59,290 nt of DNA from Roseovarius sp. TE539 (GCF_003298505.1 NZ_QNGB01000021.1:1-59290); one strand, 5' to 3'. Numbered from the stretch's first letter, positions 9,235 through 18,897 are shown. Notes: generated by a model not told the origin, from the sequence alone. Made by a program: numbers and translations.

Positions 9235-10239
9235 TCACGCGTCGTCATAAACCACCTCCATGCTTTTGGTCGGAGCGGCATTCTTGCCGCGCATATCGGC
9301 GTCGGTGGCAGGCTCCAGAACCACGTCTCCGCCCGTGTCCTTGCTGTCGAACAACGCCAGAAGGCCGTCCTGATCCAGCGGCGCGGGACGCACCGGCGGC
9401 GCATCCGAGACCTGTTGAGCGAGGCCTGCAAACAGCGCCCCCCATTGGCTTTCGGATGTTCCGACAATCTGGTAATTTGCTGACTTCTTGCGCAGATCAT
9501 CGTCCTGCGGAATGGCGGCGAGGAGCGGAATATTGACGGACTCGGCGAAGGCCTGTGCCTCGCCAGAGTGGTCGTCCTTGTTCACGACCAGACCCGCGAC
9601 CCCCACATTGCCGCCCAGCTTGCGGAAGTATTCAACCGCCGAACAGACGTTGTTGGCCACGTAGAGCGATTGCAGGTCATTCGAGGCCACCAGTATGACC
9701 TTTTGCGCCATGTCACGCGCGATCGGCAGGCCAAAGCCGCCGCAAACCACGTCACCCAGAAAATCCAGCAAGACATAATCGAAATCCCAATCATGAAAGC
9801 CCAGCTTTTCCAGCAGTTCGAAGCCGTGGATGATGCCGCGCCCGCCGCAACCGCGCCCCACCTCGGGGCCGCCCAGCTCCATCGCGAAGACACCGCCGCG
9901 TTTGAAACAGACATCGCCGATCTGCACCTGCTCTCCGGCAAGATTCTTCTTGGTCGAGGTTTCTATGATCGTCGGGCATGCCTTGCCGCCGAACAGCAGC
10001 GAGGTGGTGTCGGACTTGGGATCACAGCCGATGAGCAGCACGCGCTTGCCCTGCTCGGCCATCATGTGGCTCAGGTTCGCAAGGGTAAAGGACTTGCCGA
10101 TGCCGCCCTTGCCGTAAATCGCGATGATCTGGGTCTTCTGCGTCGGTTCGCCGTCGTTGATCACATCGGCCAGGTCCTCGTGCGCCTCGTCGCGCAACCG
10201 CTGGTCGAAATCCTTGAGATTTGGAACGTCGTCCTTCAC
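9235..10239 (-). CDS. bchX: Chlorophyllide a reductase iron protein BchX
   Basis: A 334-residue NifH-like ATPase that delivers electrons to BchYZ. The P-loop YGKGGIGKS is at about 42-50 and GCDPKSDTT at 71-79. The two Cys residues that hold the bridging [4Fe-4S] cluster of the dimer are in VGRGCGGRG (Cys131) and [10 protein letters not shown] (Cys166). The C-terminal 60 residues are variable and acidic. Its ATG overlaps the bchC stop by 4 bp. Confidence 0.97.
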   Translation of the reverse strand: MKDDVPNLKDFDQRLRDEAHEDLADVINDGEPTQKTQIIAIYGKGGIGKSFTLANLSHMMAEQGKRVLLIGCDPKSDTTSLLFGGKACPTIIETSTKKNLAGEQVQIGDVCFKRGGVFAMELGGPEVGRGCGGRGIIHGFELLEKLGFHDWDFDYVLLDFLGDVVCGGFGLPIARDMAQKVILVASNDLQSLYVANNVCSAVEYFRKLGGNVGVAGLVVNKDDHSGEAQAFAESVNIPLLAAIPQDDDLRKKSANYQIVGTSESQWGALFAGLAQQVSDAPPVRPAPLDQDGLLALFDSKDTGGDVVLEPATDADMRGKNAAPTKSMEVVYDDA

Positions 10240-11177
10240 GCTGCATCCTTCCAGTTAAGCATCATTTTCAGGCATTGCGGGTCATCGAACGCGGTCCGGT
10301 ATGCACGGTCGGCCTCCGTGGCGTGGGCGCTGTGCGTAATCAGCCCGGCCATCGACAGAGCCCCGGTTTCCGTCAGGTTTCGCACCGCGATGAGATCGTC
10401 GCGGGCCCATTCGGCGGCCACGCGCAGACGGGCCTCCTTCATGAAAGCGGGCGCGAACGCGAAGCTGAGGTCCTGCGGGTAAAACCCGGCGAGCACGATC
10501 TCTCCGCCCTTGGCCAAACGACCGATGAGCTCGTTCAGTATCTCCGGGTTGCCGGAAGCATCGTAGATCGCCGTGTAGTCGCGGCGCGCATCCTGGTCAG
10601 GCATCAGGACCTGATAACCTTCGGCGCCGGTGTGGCGCATGACATCGTTTTCCCAAACGGTGGGTGGCGGTGCACCGGCGGCCACGGTCAGCCTTGCCAG
10701 AAGCCGGCCCAGAACCCCATGCCCGACGATCAGGTCGGGAACAGCCTTTTCAAGACCGGCCATCGCATGACGCGCGGTGGCGGCAAGCGCCAGCAGCGCA
10801 CCCTCGGGACCGAGACCGGGATCGATTCGCGTCACCCGGTCAGCACGTGTGACAAGACGTTCCGCAGCACCGCCGAAAAGACCGTGGGCGCCGTCGAAAC
10901 AATCGGCCCCCGGCACGAAAACCGTGTCACCGGTCCGGAAGCCTGTCCGCGCCCCCGCCTCGACAACCTCGCCCGCCGCTTCATACCCGGGCACAAGCGG
11001 ATACCCCATACCCGGAAAGGGCGGCATCCTGCCGGACCAGAACAGTTTTTCCGTTCCGGTGGAAATCCCCGAGTGGGAAACCTCGACAACCAGGTCATCC
11101 GGCCCCGGCGTCTTGAGCGCCAGGGTATCCAAATGAAGATCCTCAGGACCGTTCAGGAGGACTGCGCGGGTTTTCAT
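10236..11177 (-). CDS. bchC: Bacteriochlorophyllide a dehydrogenase BchC
   Basis: A 313-residue zinc-free medium-chain dehydrogenase-like protein that oxidises the C3 hydroxyethyl group to acetyl in bacteriochlorophyllide synthesis. Family features are [38 protein letters not shown] and the later [13 protein letters not shown] nucleotide-binding turn. It is the first gene behind the crtF-bchC intergenic region, which carries two PpsR-type operators over a sigma-70-like promoter, so it should be repressed by oxygen and light like its homologues. Confidence 0.96.
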   Translation of the reverse strand: MKTRAVLLNGPEDLHLDTLALKTPGPDDLVVEVSHSGISTGTEKLFWSGRMPPFPGMGYPLVPGYEAAGEVVEAGARTGFRTGDTVFVPGADCFDGAHGLFGGAAERLVTRADRVTRIDPGLGPEGALLALAATARHAMAGLEKAVPDLIVGHGVLGRLLARLTVAAGAPPPTVWENDVMRHTGAEGYQVLMPDQDARRDYTAIYDASGNPEILNELIGRLAKGGEIVLAGFYPQDLSFAFAPAFMKEARLRVAAEWARDDLIAVRNLTETGALSMAGLITHSAHATEADRAYRTAFDDPQCLKMMLNWKDAA

Positions 11178-11236
11178 GGTCGCCTCCTATTCATCGAACC
11201 GCCAAGCACGCTTGCAGGCATTCACTCGATGCATGG

Positions 11237-11254
11237 TGTAAGTTTACGATTACA
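11237..11254. promoter_or_regulatory. PpsR/CrtJ-type operator, bchC-proximal
   Basis: TGTAAGTTTACGATTACA fits the TGT-N12-ACA consensus bound by PpsR/CrtJ redox repressors of photosynthesis genes. It covers the predicted -10 region of bchC and forms a pair with the site 26 bp further upstream. Confidence 0.85.
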
Positions 11255-11268
11255 TTTTTTTGTGTCAA
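11241..11268 (-). promoter_or_regulatory. Predicted sigma-70-like promoter of bchC
   Basis: On the minus strand a perfect -35 TTGACA (11268-11263) is followed after 16 bp by TAAACT (11246-11241). Both boxes lie inside the two TGT-N12-ACA operators, so repressor binding would block polymerase directly. Transcription would start about 55-60 bp upstream of the bchC ATG. Confidence 0.6.
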
Positions 11269-11280
11269 GTTTTCTTTACA
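11263..11280. promoter_or_regulatory. PpsR/CrtJ-type operator, distal site upstream of bchC
   Basis: TGTCAAGTTTTCTTTACA fits TGT-N12-ACA exactly and overlaps the predicted -35 box TTGACA of bchC. Together with the site at 11237 it gives the tandem arrangement needed for cooperative PpsR binding. Confidence 0.85.
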
Positions 11281-11306
11281 TCACGAGGCAAACAGGCCCC
11301 TCGATG

Positions 11307-12437
11307 TCAGCCCGGGCGAACGCAGCTCAGAACCGAGGTTATGTAAGGCCGGCGGGCTGTCCGCAGCTTCACGGACACGAATCCCGCGTCCCGGCACATT
11401 TCACCGATCCGGCCCCCTGAGCGGACACGTCCGGTACCCATTGCCATGGTGTAGAAGGCGAAATACACGTCCCCTGCCCGCTCCGGCCGTCCCCCGCCTG
11501 ACATCGGCTCGGAAATGATCAGGCGCCCGCCCGGCGGCAAGGCGCGATGCGCCTTGCCCAGCAGATCCACGACAGTCTCGTCATCATGGTCATAGAGCAC
11601 CCTGACCAGCGAGATCGCGTCGGCCCCAGCGGGCAACGGTCCGTCGCGGAAACTGCCCCCATGCACGGTCACACGCCCCCTGAGGCCAGCGCGTTCGAAA
11701 GCTGATTCGGCCAACGGCGTCACGTCGGGAAGATCGAACAGCATGCCCTCGAGGCGGCGGTTCCGACGCAGCGCTTCCGACAGGAAAACACCGGACCCAC
11801 CACCGACATCCAGCAACTTTTCGACACCCTTCAGCGAAACCGTCAGAAGCGTATCCTGCGCCACCAGTTCCTGTGAACGGGCCATCAACGTTGAATAGCG
11901 GGCCGCCGCGCCGTCTTCCATCTCGGCGCTCCGGCCGCGCACATAAGGCCAGAATGCCGACAGGTTGGTTTCGGCACCACCACGCAGCAGGGCAACCGGA
12001 TCCATCATGTCGCTGTAGAAGCCATGATTGTGGCGGATCATTTCCTCCAGCCCGGGCACACCGCCAATTGCAGCTCCCTTTCGGGCCAAAGCATATGTGT
12101 CATCGCGCCGCCGTTTCAGCAGGCCAAGCGCCGCTCCGGCCTGCAGCAAAGCGGCCATGCGATCCGTCTCGATGCCAGCAGACAGCGCCAGATGCCTTGC
12201 GGTCACGGGACTTTCAAGCAAGCGACGCAGCACCCCGAGCTCCACCAGTGCGGCCAGCACCTGCGACGCGACAAAGCCCTGCAGAATATCGAATACCTCG
12301 GCGCCATCGCGCCGGACGAGTGCGCGGCTCACCGGTAAACGGCTGGCCCATTTCTGAAATCCCGGGCTGGATACCCGGCGCGCGAACCATGTGGACAAGC
12401 CGCCACCGCGGGGGCGCAGATCGCTTTCGACGCCCAT
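11307..12437 (-). CDS. crtF: Demethylspheroidene O-methyltransferase
   Basis: A 376-residue SAM-dependent methyltransferase of the plant O-methyltransferase type that methylates the 1-hydroxy group of demethylspheroidene in the spheroidene pathway. It has an N-terminal winged-helix dimerisation part ([20 protein letters not shown]) and a C-terminal Rossmann domain with motif [17 protein letters not shown] at about 212-227 and [15 protein letters not shown]. It lies 7 bp downstream of crtE and 129 bp upstream of bchC, as in other purple bacteria. Confidence 0.95.
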   Translation of the reverse strand: MGVESDLRPRGGGLSTWFARRVSSPGFQKWASRLPVSRALVRRDGAEVFDILQGFVASQVLAALVELGVLRRLLESPVTARHLALSAGIETDRMAALLQAGAALGLLKRRRDDTYALARKGAAIGGVPGLEEMIRHNHGFYSDMMDPVALLRGGAETNLSAFWPYVRGRSAEMEDGAAARYSTLMARSQELVAQDTLLTVSLKGVEKLLDVGGGSGVFLSEALRRNRRLEGMLFDLPDVTPLAESAFERAGLRGRVTVHGGSFRDGPLPAGADAISLVRVLYDHDDETVVDLLGKAHRALPPGGRLIISEPMSGGGRPERAGDVYFAFYTMAMGTGRVRSGGRIGEMCRDAGFVSVKLRTARRPYITSVLSCVRPG

Positions 12438-12444
12438 TCGCGCC

Positions 12445-13314
12445 TCAGCTCCTGTAACGCGCGGGCACGGCGGGCATTATCATTTCGGCCTGCCGGCTGA
12501 CGACCTTGGCCAACGCGGCCTCGCCCGGGCATGACGGGATCGTCGCGATGGCACCTGCAAGAATATCCGACAATCGGTCGAACGCCCCGCCGACACCAAG
12601 CTCGGCGACGGCATTCGGCCGCCCGTGAAGATCATCCTGCCCGGCGGGTTTGCCAAGGGCATTCTCGTCGAGAAGTGCGTCGCGAAGATCATCCGCCACC
12701 TGGAACGCTTCGCCGATGAGTGCCCCCAGGTCATGCCATGGCTCCGGATCATGTCCGGCTGAAATCGCTCCCATCTCGGTCGCGGCAATGAACAACGCGG
12801 CGGTCTTTGAGCGGTGATAGGCGGCAAGATCTATTCTCGGCTCGCTTTCCCAGCCCTGCCCCGCGCATATGCCATTGGGCATGCCGGTGCGTCGCGCCAG
12901 TGACAGGAGCAACTGTGCGGCCCTGCACTGATCCTCCGATGAGGCGCGCGCAAGGACCTCGAACGCCAGAACGATGAGGCTGTCCCCGGCGAGGACGGCC
13001 AGAGGCTCGGAATAGGCACGGTGGACCGAGGGCTTGCCGCGCCTCAGTGCTGCATCGTCGAAACAGGGAAGATCATCATGAACCAGACTGGCGCAGTGGA
13101 TGAGTTCAAGTGCGGCCGCCGCAGAGTTGGCCAACTCGGGCCGGTCGTCGCCGCACGCCTTTGCGACGGACAGCAGGATCGTCGGCCTGATACGCGCGCC
13201 GCCCGGCGAGGTGGCGTAATCAAGGGCCTCTGCCAACTGCCCGGGCGCAGGTCCCGCCTGCGACTGTCGGATCGCCTGTGCGACCGCGGTTTCGATGCGT
13301 TCGGATACCGGCAT
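12445..13314 (-). CDS. crtE: Geranylgeranyl diphosphate synthase
   Basis: A 289-residue trans-prenyltransferase supplying GGPP to phytoene synthesis and to the bacteriochlorophyll tail. The first Asp-rich motif is in [20 protein letters not shown] and the second in [13 protein letters not shown]. The start at 13314 ([11 protein letters not shown]) is preferred because AGGATAAGGA lies 8 bp upstream. A 13-residue longer reading from 13353 would begin inside an operator. It is divergent from crtD over a region with two PpsR-type sites, and its predicted promoter (TTTACA-17-TAATGA on the minus strand) is covered by them. Confidence 0.95.
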   Translation of the reverse strand: MPVSERIETAVAQAIRQSQAGPAPGQLAEALDYATSPGGARIRPTILLSVAKACGDDRPELANSAAAALELIHCASLVHDDLPCFDDAALRRGKPSVHRAYSEPLAVLAGDSLIVLAFEVLARASSEDQCRAAQLLLSLARRTGMPNGICAGQGWESEPRIDLAAYHRSKTAALFIAATEMGAISAGHDPEPWHDLGALIGEAFQVADDLRDALLDENALGKPAGQDDLHGRPNAVAELGVGGAFDRLSDILAGAIATIPSCPGEAALAKVVSRQAEMIMPAVPARYRS

Positions 13315-13334
13315 GGCGGGGTCCTTATCCTGAG

Positions 13335-13352
13335 TGTCATTACATAATGACA
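13335..13352. promoter_or_regulatory. PpsR/CrtJ-type operator, crtE side
   Basis: TGTCATTACATAATGACA is a nearly perfect palindrome matching TGT-N12-ACA. It lies 20 bp upstream of the crtE start and covers its predicted -10 box (TAATGA, minus strand 13343-13338). Confidence 0.85.
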
Positions 13353-13359
13353 AGTATTG

Positions 13360-13377
13360 TGTAAATTATACTGGACA
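13360..13377. promoter_or_regulatory. PpsR/CrtJ-type operator, crtD side
   Basis: TGTAAATTATACTGGACA matches TGT-N12-ACA and sits 25 bp from the first site of the pair. It ends 6 bp before the crtD ATG. It includes a TATACT that could serve as the crtD -10 box and the crtE -35 box on the opposite strand. Confidence 0.8.
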
Positions 13378-13383
13378 CTTCTC

Positions 13384-14991
13384 ATGACCGAGTCAACAAT
13401 CGCGCGTATGAGCACGCCATCGAAGTCATCCCGCGCGGCCGGCACCGTCGTCATTATCGGGGCGGGCATCGGTGGGCTCGCCGCGGCTCTTCGGTTGGCT
13501 CATGCCGGAAGACGGGTGATCGTCCTTGAACGTCACGGGCGCCCCGGCGGCAAGATGCGAAGCCTGCCGTCATCGGCCGGACCGGTGGATGCGGGACCAA
13601 CCGTCCTGACCCTGAGTTCCGTTTTCGAGGAGCTGTTTGCCAGTGTCGGCGAACGCCTGAGCGACCATGTGCGCCTTGTCCGGCAGCCCTGTCTCGCGCG
13701 GCATTTCTGGCCCGACGGCAGCCGTCTTGACCTGTTCGACACCCGATCCGAAACCGAAGAGAGCATCCGTGCCTTCGCGGGTACCACGGCCATGCGCCAA
13801 TTCCGGACGTTCTCGGCACGGGCGCAAACGCTTTTCGAAGGCTTCGACGCCCCGGTGATGCAGAATCCCGATCCGCGGTTGCCCGGTCTGGCATTGTACT
13901 GTGCGCGCAACCCTGGATTGATCAGAAAGATGGCGCCCTTTTCGACACTGGCTGATCTTCTGGACAGCTCTTTCGACGATCCGCGCCTAGCGCAGCTTTT
14001 CGGAAGATATGCAACCTATGTGGGCGGCTCACCGTACCGGGTGCCTGCCCTGATGTCGCTTGTCTGGCACGCCGAAGCCCGAGGGGTGTGGAGCATCGAG
14101 GGCGGGCTGCACCGCCTGCCGGAAATCATCGCCGCGCTGGCGCAGTCGCTGGGGGGCGAATTCGTCTACAATGCGCATGTCGCCCGGATCGACGCGAATG
14201 GCGGGGAGGTGGATGGCGTCACCCTCGCCGACGGGCAATTCATTCCTGCCGGCACGGTCCTTTTCAATGGTGATCCGCGGGCCCTGGCGACCGGGGCGCT
14301 TGGAGCCGGCGCAACCGGCATCACGGCGCGCACCGGGTCGGCGCCCCGCAGCCTTTCCGCCGAGGTCTGGGCTTTCGCGGCGTCTGCCGACGGGCCGGAA
14401 CTGGCCCATCACAACGTATTTTTCCGCGGCGATCCGAAACCGGAATTCGACGCCCTCCAACGCGGAGAAACGATCGATTCCCCGACACTTTACGTGTGCG
14501 CGATGGATCGCGGCCAGCCGGGCCCGACCCCGACCTGTGAGCGGTTCGAGATCATTGCCAACGCCCCGCCGCAGCCAGACAATCAACCGGAGGACCACCG
14601 ATGCCGGACACGCACCTTTCAGACATTGGCGACATTCGACCTGACATTCGACCCCCTGCCGGGGCCGGATGCGCTGACGACTCCGGCCCGGTTCGATCAG
14701 CTTTTTCCCGCCTCGGCCGGATCTCTCTACGGGCAGAGCCCGCACGGGATGATGGCGGCTTTTCAGCGGCCAACGGCGAAAACCGCGATACGGGGGCTTT
14801 ACCTGGCCGGCGGCGGCACGCATCCGGGGGCGGGGGTGCCGATGGCGGCCCTCTCCGGCCGGCACGCGGCCGCGGCGATTCTGGGCAACCCAACTTCAAT
14901 CTCGCCATTCCGCCGAACGGGTACGCTTGGTGGTACATCGACGGGATCAGCAAGACCTGCGGCAGGGCCATCAGCGTCATCGGGTTCATAG
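13384..14991 (+). CDS. crtD: 1-hydroxycarotenoid 3,4-desaturase (methoxyneurosporene dehydrogenase)
   Basis: A roughly 535-residue FAD-dependent carotenoid desaturase that introduces the 3,4 double bond in the spheroidene pathway. The N-terminal Rossmann motif VVIIGAGIGGLAAALRLAHA is followed by ERHGRPGGKM. The C-terminal FAD motif is GLYLAGGGTHPGAGVPMAAL. The start at 13384 is chosen over 13357, which lies in the operator; 13408 is also possible, as no strong ribosome-binding site marks any of them. After RHAAAAIL the last 35 residues are low-complexity Ser/Gly/Thr because this frame runs over the conserved beginning of crtC. Confidence 0.95.
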   Translation: MTESTIARMSTPSKSSRAAGTVVIIGAGIGGLAAALRLAHAGRRVIVLERHGRPGGKMRSLPSSAGPVDAGPTVLTLSSVFEELFASVGERLSDHVRLVRQPCLARHFWPDGSRLDLFDTRSETEESIRAFAGTTAMRQFRTFSARAQTLFEGFDAPVMQNPDPRLPGLALYCARNPGLIRKMAPFSTLADLLDSSFDDPRLAQLFGRYATYVGGSPYRVPALMSLVWHAEARGVWSIEGGLHRLPEIIAALAQSLGGEFVYNAHVARIDANGGEVDGVTLADGQFIPAGTVLFNGDPRALATGALGAGATGITARTGSAPRSLSAEVWAFAASADGPELAHHNVFFRGDPKPEFDALQRGETIDSPTLYVCAMDRGQPGPTPTCERFEIIANAPPQPDNQPEDHRCRTRTFQTLATFDLTFDPLPGPDALTTPARFDQLFPASAGSLYGQSPHGMMAAFQRPTAKTAIRGLYLAGGGTHPGAGVPMAALSGRHAAAAILGNPTSISPFRRTGTLGGTSTGSARPAAGPSASSGS

Positions 14992-15839
14992 GATCGGTTT
15001 TTTCCCCCTGGTATGGATGGACGGGCCGCCGCGCGCCGGAAAACCATGTCTGCATGAATGTCGCCACCTACGGTCCGGGAGGGCGGTTCACGATGACGGA
15101 CCGTGGCAACTCGGCCTTGCGCCAGACACGCGACCGCCTGACGGTCGGCCCGTCAAACATGCACTGGCGGGACGGGCGGCTGGTCATCGACATCGACGAA
15201 ATCGGCGCCCCGCCCGTCATCTCGCCTGTGCGCGGACGCGTCACGCTCATTCCGAAGGCCATCACCGGGGTCGAGATGCCGCTGACTTCGGACGGGGCAC
15301 ATGTATGGCGGCCATTCGCGCCGACCTGCGACATCCACGTCGATCTGAACCGCCCCGGCTGGAAATGGACAGGGCACGGGTATTTCGATGCGAATTTCGG
15401 CACGAGGGCGCTGGAACAGGACTTCGACTACTGGACCTGGGGCCGGTATCCTGTCGCCGGCGGCAGCACCTGCTTTTACGATGCAAGACGGCAGGACGGC
15501 ACTGATCTGGCATGCGCGGTGCATTTCGGAGACGACGGATCCGCACGCGTCTTCGCCGCTCCGCCGAAAACACCGTTTCGCCGCAGCCTCTGGATGGTGC
15601 GCCGCGAAACCCGATCGGACCCGGGATATGAACCGCGGCAGGTGCAGAACATGCTGGATGCGCCCTTCTATTCGCGGTCATCGGTTCTAACCCGCATAGA
15701 CGGGGAGGAAACCACAGGGGTCCACGAGGCGCTTGATCTACGGCGTTTTCGCTCTCCGCTCCTGAAGCCGGTGCTGGCCTGCCGCGTACCGCGGCGCACA
15801 CACTGGACCTTCGCTCAGGCCGTCCCGCCGGACTCCTGA
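14601..15839 (+). CDS. crtC: Carotenoid 1,2-hydratase (hydroxyneurosporene synthase); start uncertain
   Basis: Adds water to the 1,2 double bond of neurosporene or lycopene in the spheroidene pathway. The conserved protein starts around 14895 with FNLAIPPNGYAWWYIDG and continues through IGFIGSVFSPWYGWTGRR, VATYGPGGRFTMTDRG and SDGAHVWRPFAPTCDI. No ATG, GTG, TTG or CTG in this frame lies between 14601 and the conserved start. The only canonical start is the ATG at 14601, which has GGAGG 7 bp upstream but would add about 98 non-conserved residues and overlap crtD by 391 bp. A rare codon such as ATT at 14907 is the alternative. The 3' end overlaps convergent tspO by 25 bp. Function is secure; the start is not. 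Confidence 0.85.
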   Translation: MPDTHLSDIGDIRPDIRPPAGAGCADDSGPVRSAFSRLGRISLRAEPARDDGGFSAANGENRDTGALPGRRRHASGGGGADGGPLRPARGRGDSGQPNFNLAIPPNGYAWWYIDGISKTCGRAISVIGFIGSVFSPWYGWTGRRAPENHVCMNVATYGPGGRFTMTDRGNSALRQTRDRLTVGPSNMHWRDGRLVIDIDEIGAPPVISPVRGRVTLIPKAITGVEMPLTSDGAHVWRPFAPTCDIHVDLNRPGWKWTGHGYFDANFGTRALEQDFDYWTWGRYPVAGGSTCFYDARRQDGTDLACAVHFGDDGSARVFAAPPKTPFRRSLWMVRRETRSDPGYEPRQVQNMLDAPFYSRSSVLTRIDGEETTGVHEALDLRRFRSPLLKPVLACRVPRRTHWTFAQAVPPDS

Positions 15840-16285
15840 GGGTTCAGGCGGATCACGGCAAGGTTCAAGGCACCGGCCACCGACACCCAGACAAGATAGG
15901 GCACGAAAAGAAGCCCTGCCAACCAGTCCAGTTGGAACAGCGCGATCATCGTCGACGCAACTGCCAGCCAGAGCGCGCAAAGCACGATCAGACCTTGCCG
16001 CATCCGGCGCAACCCGAAGAAAACCGGCGTCCACAGTCCGTTCAACGCGATCTGCAGTGACCAGAGCGCCATTGCCAGCCCGTTCCCTGGACTGACCGCG
16101 GCACGCGCCCCGGCCAAAGCCATGCACAGATAGAGAAACGTCCAGGCGACCGGGAACAACCAATTTGGTGGTGTCCAGCCGGGCTTGTGAAGCCGCTCAT
16201 ACCATTCGCCCGGCGAAAACATCGCGCCGGTGCTGCCCGCTGCTACACAGGCCCCCAGGAAAATCAGGAAATACAGCCAGATCAT
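15815..16285 (-). CDS. tspO: TspO/MBR tryptophan-rich sensory protein
   Basis: A 156-residue, five-helix membrane protein. The family signature WYERLHKPGWTPPNWLFPVA (28-47) and the later WTPVFFGLRRMRQGL and QLDWLAGLLFVPYLVWV are clear. In Rhodobacter sphaeroides TspO in the outer membrane lowers photosynthesis gene expression in response to oxygen, apparently through tetrapyrrole export. It lies 5 bp upstream... in transcription order after crtB on the minus strand, as the terminal gene of crtI-crtB-tspO. Confidence 0.95.
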   Translation of the reverse strand: MIWLYFLIFLGACVAAGSTGAMFSPGEWYERLHKPGWTPPNWLFPVAWTFLYLCMALAGARAAVSPGNGLAMALWSLQIALNGLWTPVFFGLRRMRQGLIVLCALWLAVASTMIALFQLDWLAGLLFVPYLVWVSVAGALNLAVIRLNPQESGGTA

Positions 16286-16290
16286 CTTGT

Positions 16291-17331
16291 CTATCTAGCC
16301 GGGCGGGCCGGTTGCATCAATCCTTGACTTCTCTCACGTTCGCGCGCCTTGAGACTGGCCATCGTGGCGTATATCGCCTCGCTCCAGTCCGCGGCTGGCA
16401 CGCCCGGTTTCGCGGCGGCCTCGACCAGGAACGCCGTTTCCTGCAGCGGTCTGGCGTGGATCACCGGCGAGCGCGGCATGACGGTCGTGATCCCGGCCCG
16501 CAGAACCCCGAGCATCAGCCAACCCAATTTCTGTGTTCTTCCGGTTCGGGCGCGCGCACGAATCGGGTCGTGACCATTCCGCCGAACCTCGGAGCCGATC
16601 CCGGCATAAATGAAACGTGCTGCAAAAATCCCCGGCCGGCAATCGATCGGCAGCGCCGCGATACCGGACTCGGAGCGCAGGTAAAGCCGCTCTGCCTCTG
16701 TCAAAAGCCGGCGGGTCAGCAAGGCGATTTCCGGAGACATCCGAGGACATTCCAGGAACTCGGCAGGATCGACACCCGCTTCCGTCAACCAATCGACAGG
16801 CATGTATAGTCGACCTTCGCGCGCATCCTCACCCACGTCGCGGGAAATATTGGTCAGCTGCATCGCCACACCAAGGTCACAGGCGCGGGCCAGGGCATCG
16901 GCGTCGCGTACGCGCATCAGGACACACATCATCGCACCCACCGCCGAGGCCACCCGCGCCGAATAGCCCCGCAATTCCGACAGGGTCTGATACCGTCGTT
17001 CCCCCGCATCCCACGCCAACCCCTCGAGCAGCGCCTCCGGCAATGCCCGCGGCATGGAAAAATCCTCGATGATCGCCGCGAAAGCCCGGTCCGCCGGGGC
17101 ATTCTCGGGGCGGCCCGCATAGGCCCGATCGAGCCGCTCATGCAACCTGAGTACGGCATCGGCTTTGGCACTTTGCAGATCCACGGCATCATCCGCCAAA
17201 CGGCAAAATGCGTAAAGCGCCAGCGCCGGATCACGCAATCGCCTGGGCAGCAACCTTGACGCGGCATGAAACGACCGCGATCCGTGGCGGATCGACTCGA
17301 CGCAATGGGCCATGTCACCGGGATTGATCAT
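16291..17331 (-). CDS. crtB: Phytoene synthase
   Basis: A 346-residue squalene/phytoene synthase that joins two GGPP molecules to phytoene. Both Asp-rich motifs are present: CRLADDAVD near residue 45 and ISRDVGEDAREGRLYMP near 160. The ATG at 17331 overlaps the crtI stop by 4 bp and gives MINPGDMAHCVESIRHGSRS, a normal N-terminus. The longer upstream reading has no conserved sequence. It is translationally coupled to crtI. Confidence 0.97.
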   Translation of the reverse strand: MINPGDMAHCVESIRHGSRSFHAASRLLPRRLRDPALALYAFCRLADDAVDLQSAKADAVLRLHERLDRAYAGRPENAPADRAFAAIIEDFSMPRALPEALLEGLAWDAGERRYQTLSELRGYSARVASAVGAMMCVLMRVRDADALARACDLGVAMQLTNISRDVGEDAREGRLYMPVDWLTEAGVDPAEFLECPRMSPEIALLTRRLLTEAERLYLRSESGIAALPIDCRPGIFAARFIYAGIGSEVRRNGHDPIRARARTGRTQKLGWLMLGVLRAGITTVMPRSPVIHARPLQETAFLVEAAAKPGVPAADWSEAIYATMASLKARERERSQGLMQPARPAR

Positions 17332-18881
17332 GCGGACCTCGCTTGCTGCGCGTCGGGGACCAGTTTTGCAAGCACTTCGGCACTTGAGATCACGCCGGGC
17401 AACCCGGCGCCGGGATGGGTGCCCGCGCCAACCAGATACAGGCCCGCCGCTTCCTCGCTGACATTGTGCGGCCGGAACCACGCGCTTTGCAGAATCCGCG
17501 GCTCGATCGAGAACCCCGATCCATGCGGACTGAGATAGCGGTCCCGGAATGTCTCGGGTGTGAAGACGGCCGAGGCCGAGAGGCGATCGCCCAGTCCCGG
17601 CAGCAGCTCCCGTTCCAGCACCGCCTGCACCCTGCGGCGATAGGTTTCGGCCATTTCAGGCCAGTTGACCGGTTTTGCATGCCCAAGATGGGGCACCGGG
17701 CTGAGCGCGTAGAAGGTATCATCGCCTTCGGGGGCCACGGATGTGTCGGTGACACTCGGGCGATGCACATAAAGGCTCATATCATCGGCCAGCTTGCCCT
17801 TTATGAATATGTCTTCGACCAGCCCCTTGTAGCGCGGCCCGTTCAGGATCGTGTGATGTCCCGCCTCGGGCCACAATCCGCTGGTGCCGCGGGTGCCGAA
17901 ATACCAGACGAACAGGCCCATGGACCATCGCGTGTGTTTCAGTTTGCGCGGCGTCCAGCGGCGCCGCCTGGAGTTGCGCAACAAGTGATCATAGGTATGG
18001 CCGGAATCCGCATTGGATACCACGATATCCGCATTGACAACCTCGCCGCCGGACAGGCGCACGCCCGTCGCGCGGCGGTTCTCGATCAATATCTCGTCCA
18101 CTTCCGCGGACTGCCGGATCAGGCCGCCCTGCCCCTCGATCACGCGAACCATCGCGCGGGCGATCGCATCCACCCCGCCCATGGCATAATGCACGCCAAA
18201 GGCTTTCTCCAGATGGCTGACAAGCGCGTACATGGACGTGACGTGAAAGGGATCTCCACCGATGAAGAGCGGATGAAACGACAACGCCATGCGCAGCCGT
18301 TCATCCTTCACCCGGCGCGCCGCATGCGCGTAAACGGACCTGTCCGCGCGCAGCCACGCGAACCTTGGCAGCACCCTGATCAGGTCGGCCAGGCGGTGCA
18401 TGGACCGCCGGCCCAAATCCTCGAAGCCGAAACCATATCGTCTTTCGCTGTCGGCGAGAAACCGTCGATAACCGGCCACGTCACCGGGCGAAAGCCGGGC
18501 GACTTCGGCGCACATCGCCGCATCGTCCTGCCGTGCCCTGAAGCGGCTGCCATCCGGCCAGCGGATTTCGTAATAGGGGTCGAGTGCGCGCAGGTCGACG
18601 TCCTCATCGAAGTTCCGTCCACAAGACCTCCACAGGTCACGGAACACCCCGGGCACCGTCACGATCGTCGGCCCGAGATCGAAACGATGACCATTCTTCC
18701 AAATGGCAGATCCGCGTCCTCCGGGCCCGTCAAGGCGGTCCAGGACGGTCACACGATACCCTTTCGCGCCCAGCCGCATGGCCGACGCAAGCCCACCGAG
18801 GCCTGCACCTATCACCAAGGCCGAAGGCGCCGAAGCGACCTCCTCGCAAGATACCGAACATGGATCGACAAGTGTCAACAT
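17328..18881 (-). CDS. crtI: Phytoene desaturase
   Basis: A 517-residue FAD-dependent desaturase converting phytoene to neurosporene or lycopene. The dinucleotide motif ALVIGAGLGGLASAMRLGAK is at about 21-40 with DRLDGPGGRGS after it, and the C-terminal YLVGAGTHPGAGLPGVISSA is the second FAD-binding signature. Since crtC, crtD, crtF and crtA are all present, the three-step type giving neurosporene is likely. The ATG at 18881 has only a weak ribosome-binding site and lies inside the degenerate operator at 18873-18890. Confidence 0.97.
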   Translation of the reverse strand: MLTLVDPCSVSCEEVASAPSALVIGAGLGGLASAMRLGAKGYRVTVLDRLDGPGGRGSAIWKNGHRFDLGPTIVTVPGVFRDLWRSCGRNFDEDVDLRALDPYYEIRWPDGSRFRARQDDAAMCAEVARLSPGDVAGYRRFLADSERRYGFGFEDLGRRSMHRLADLIRVLPRFAWLRADRSVYAHAARRVKDERLRMALSFHPLFIGGDPFHVTSMYALVSHLEKAFGVHYAMGGVDAIARAMVRVIEGQGGLIRQSAEVDEILIENRRATGVRLSGGEVVNADIVVSNADSGHTYDHLLRNSRRRRWTPRKLKHTRWSMGLFVWYFGTRGTSGLWPEAGHHTILNGPRYKGLVEDIFIKGKLADDMSLYVHRPSVTDTSVAPEGDDTFYALSPVPHLGHAKPVNWPEMAETYRRRVQAVLERELLPGLGDRLSASAVFTPETFRDRYLSPHGSGFSIEPRILQSAWFRPHNVSEEAAGLYLVGAGTHPGAGLPGVISSAEVLAKLVPDAQQARSA

Positions 18882-18890
18882 TTGGCAACC
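18873..18890. promoter_or_regulatory. Degenerate PpsR/CrtJ-type site over the crtI start
   Basis: TGTCAACATTTGGCAACC is TGT-N12-ACC, one base short of the consensus. It begins 25 bp from the perfect site at 18898, the same phasing as in the other two operator pairs here. It covers the crtI ATG. I infer a weak second half of a cooperative pair. Confidence 0.4.
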
Positions 18891-18897
18891 CTACATG

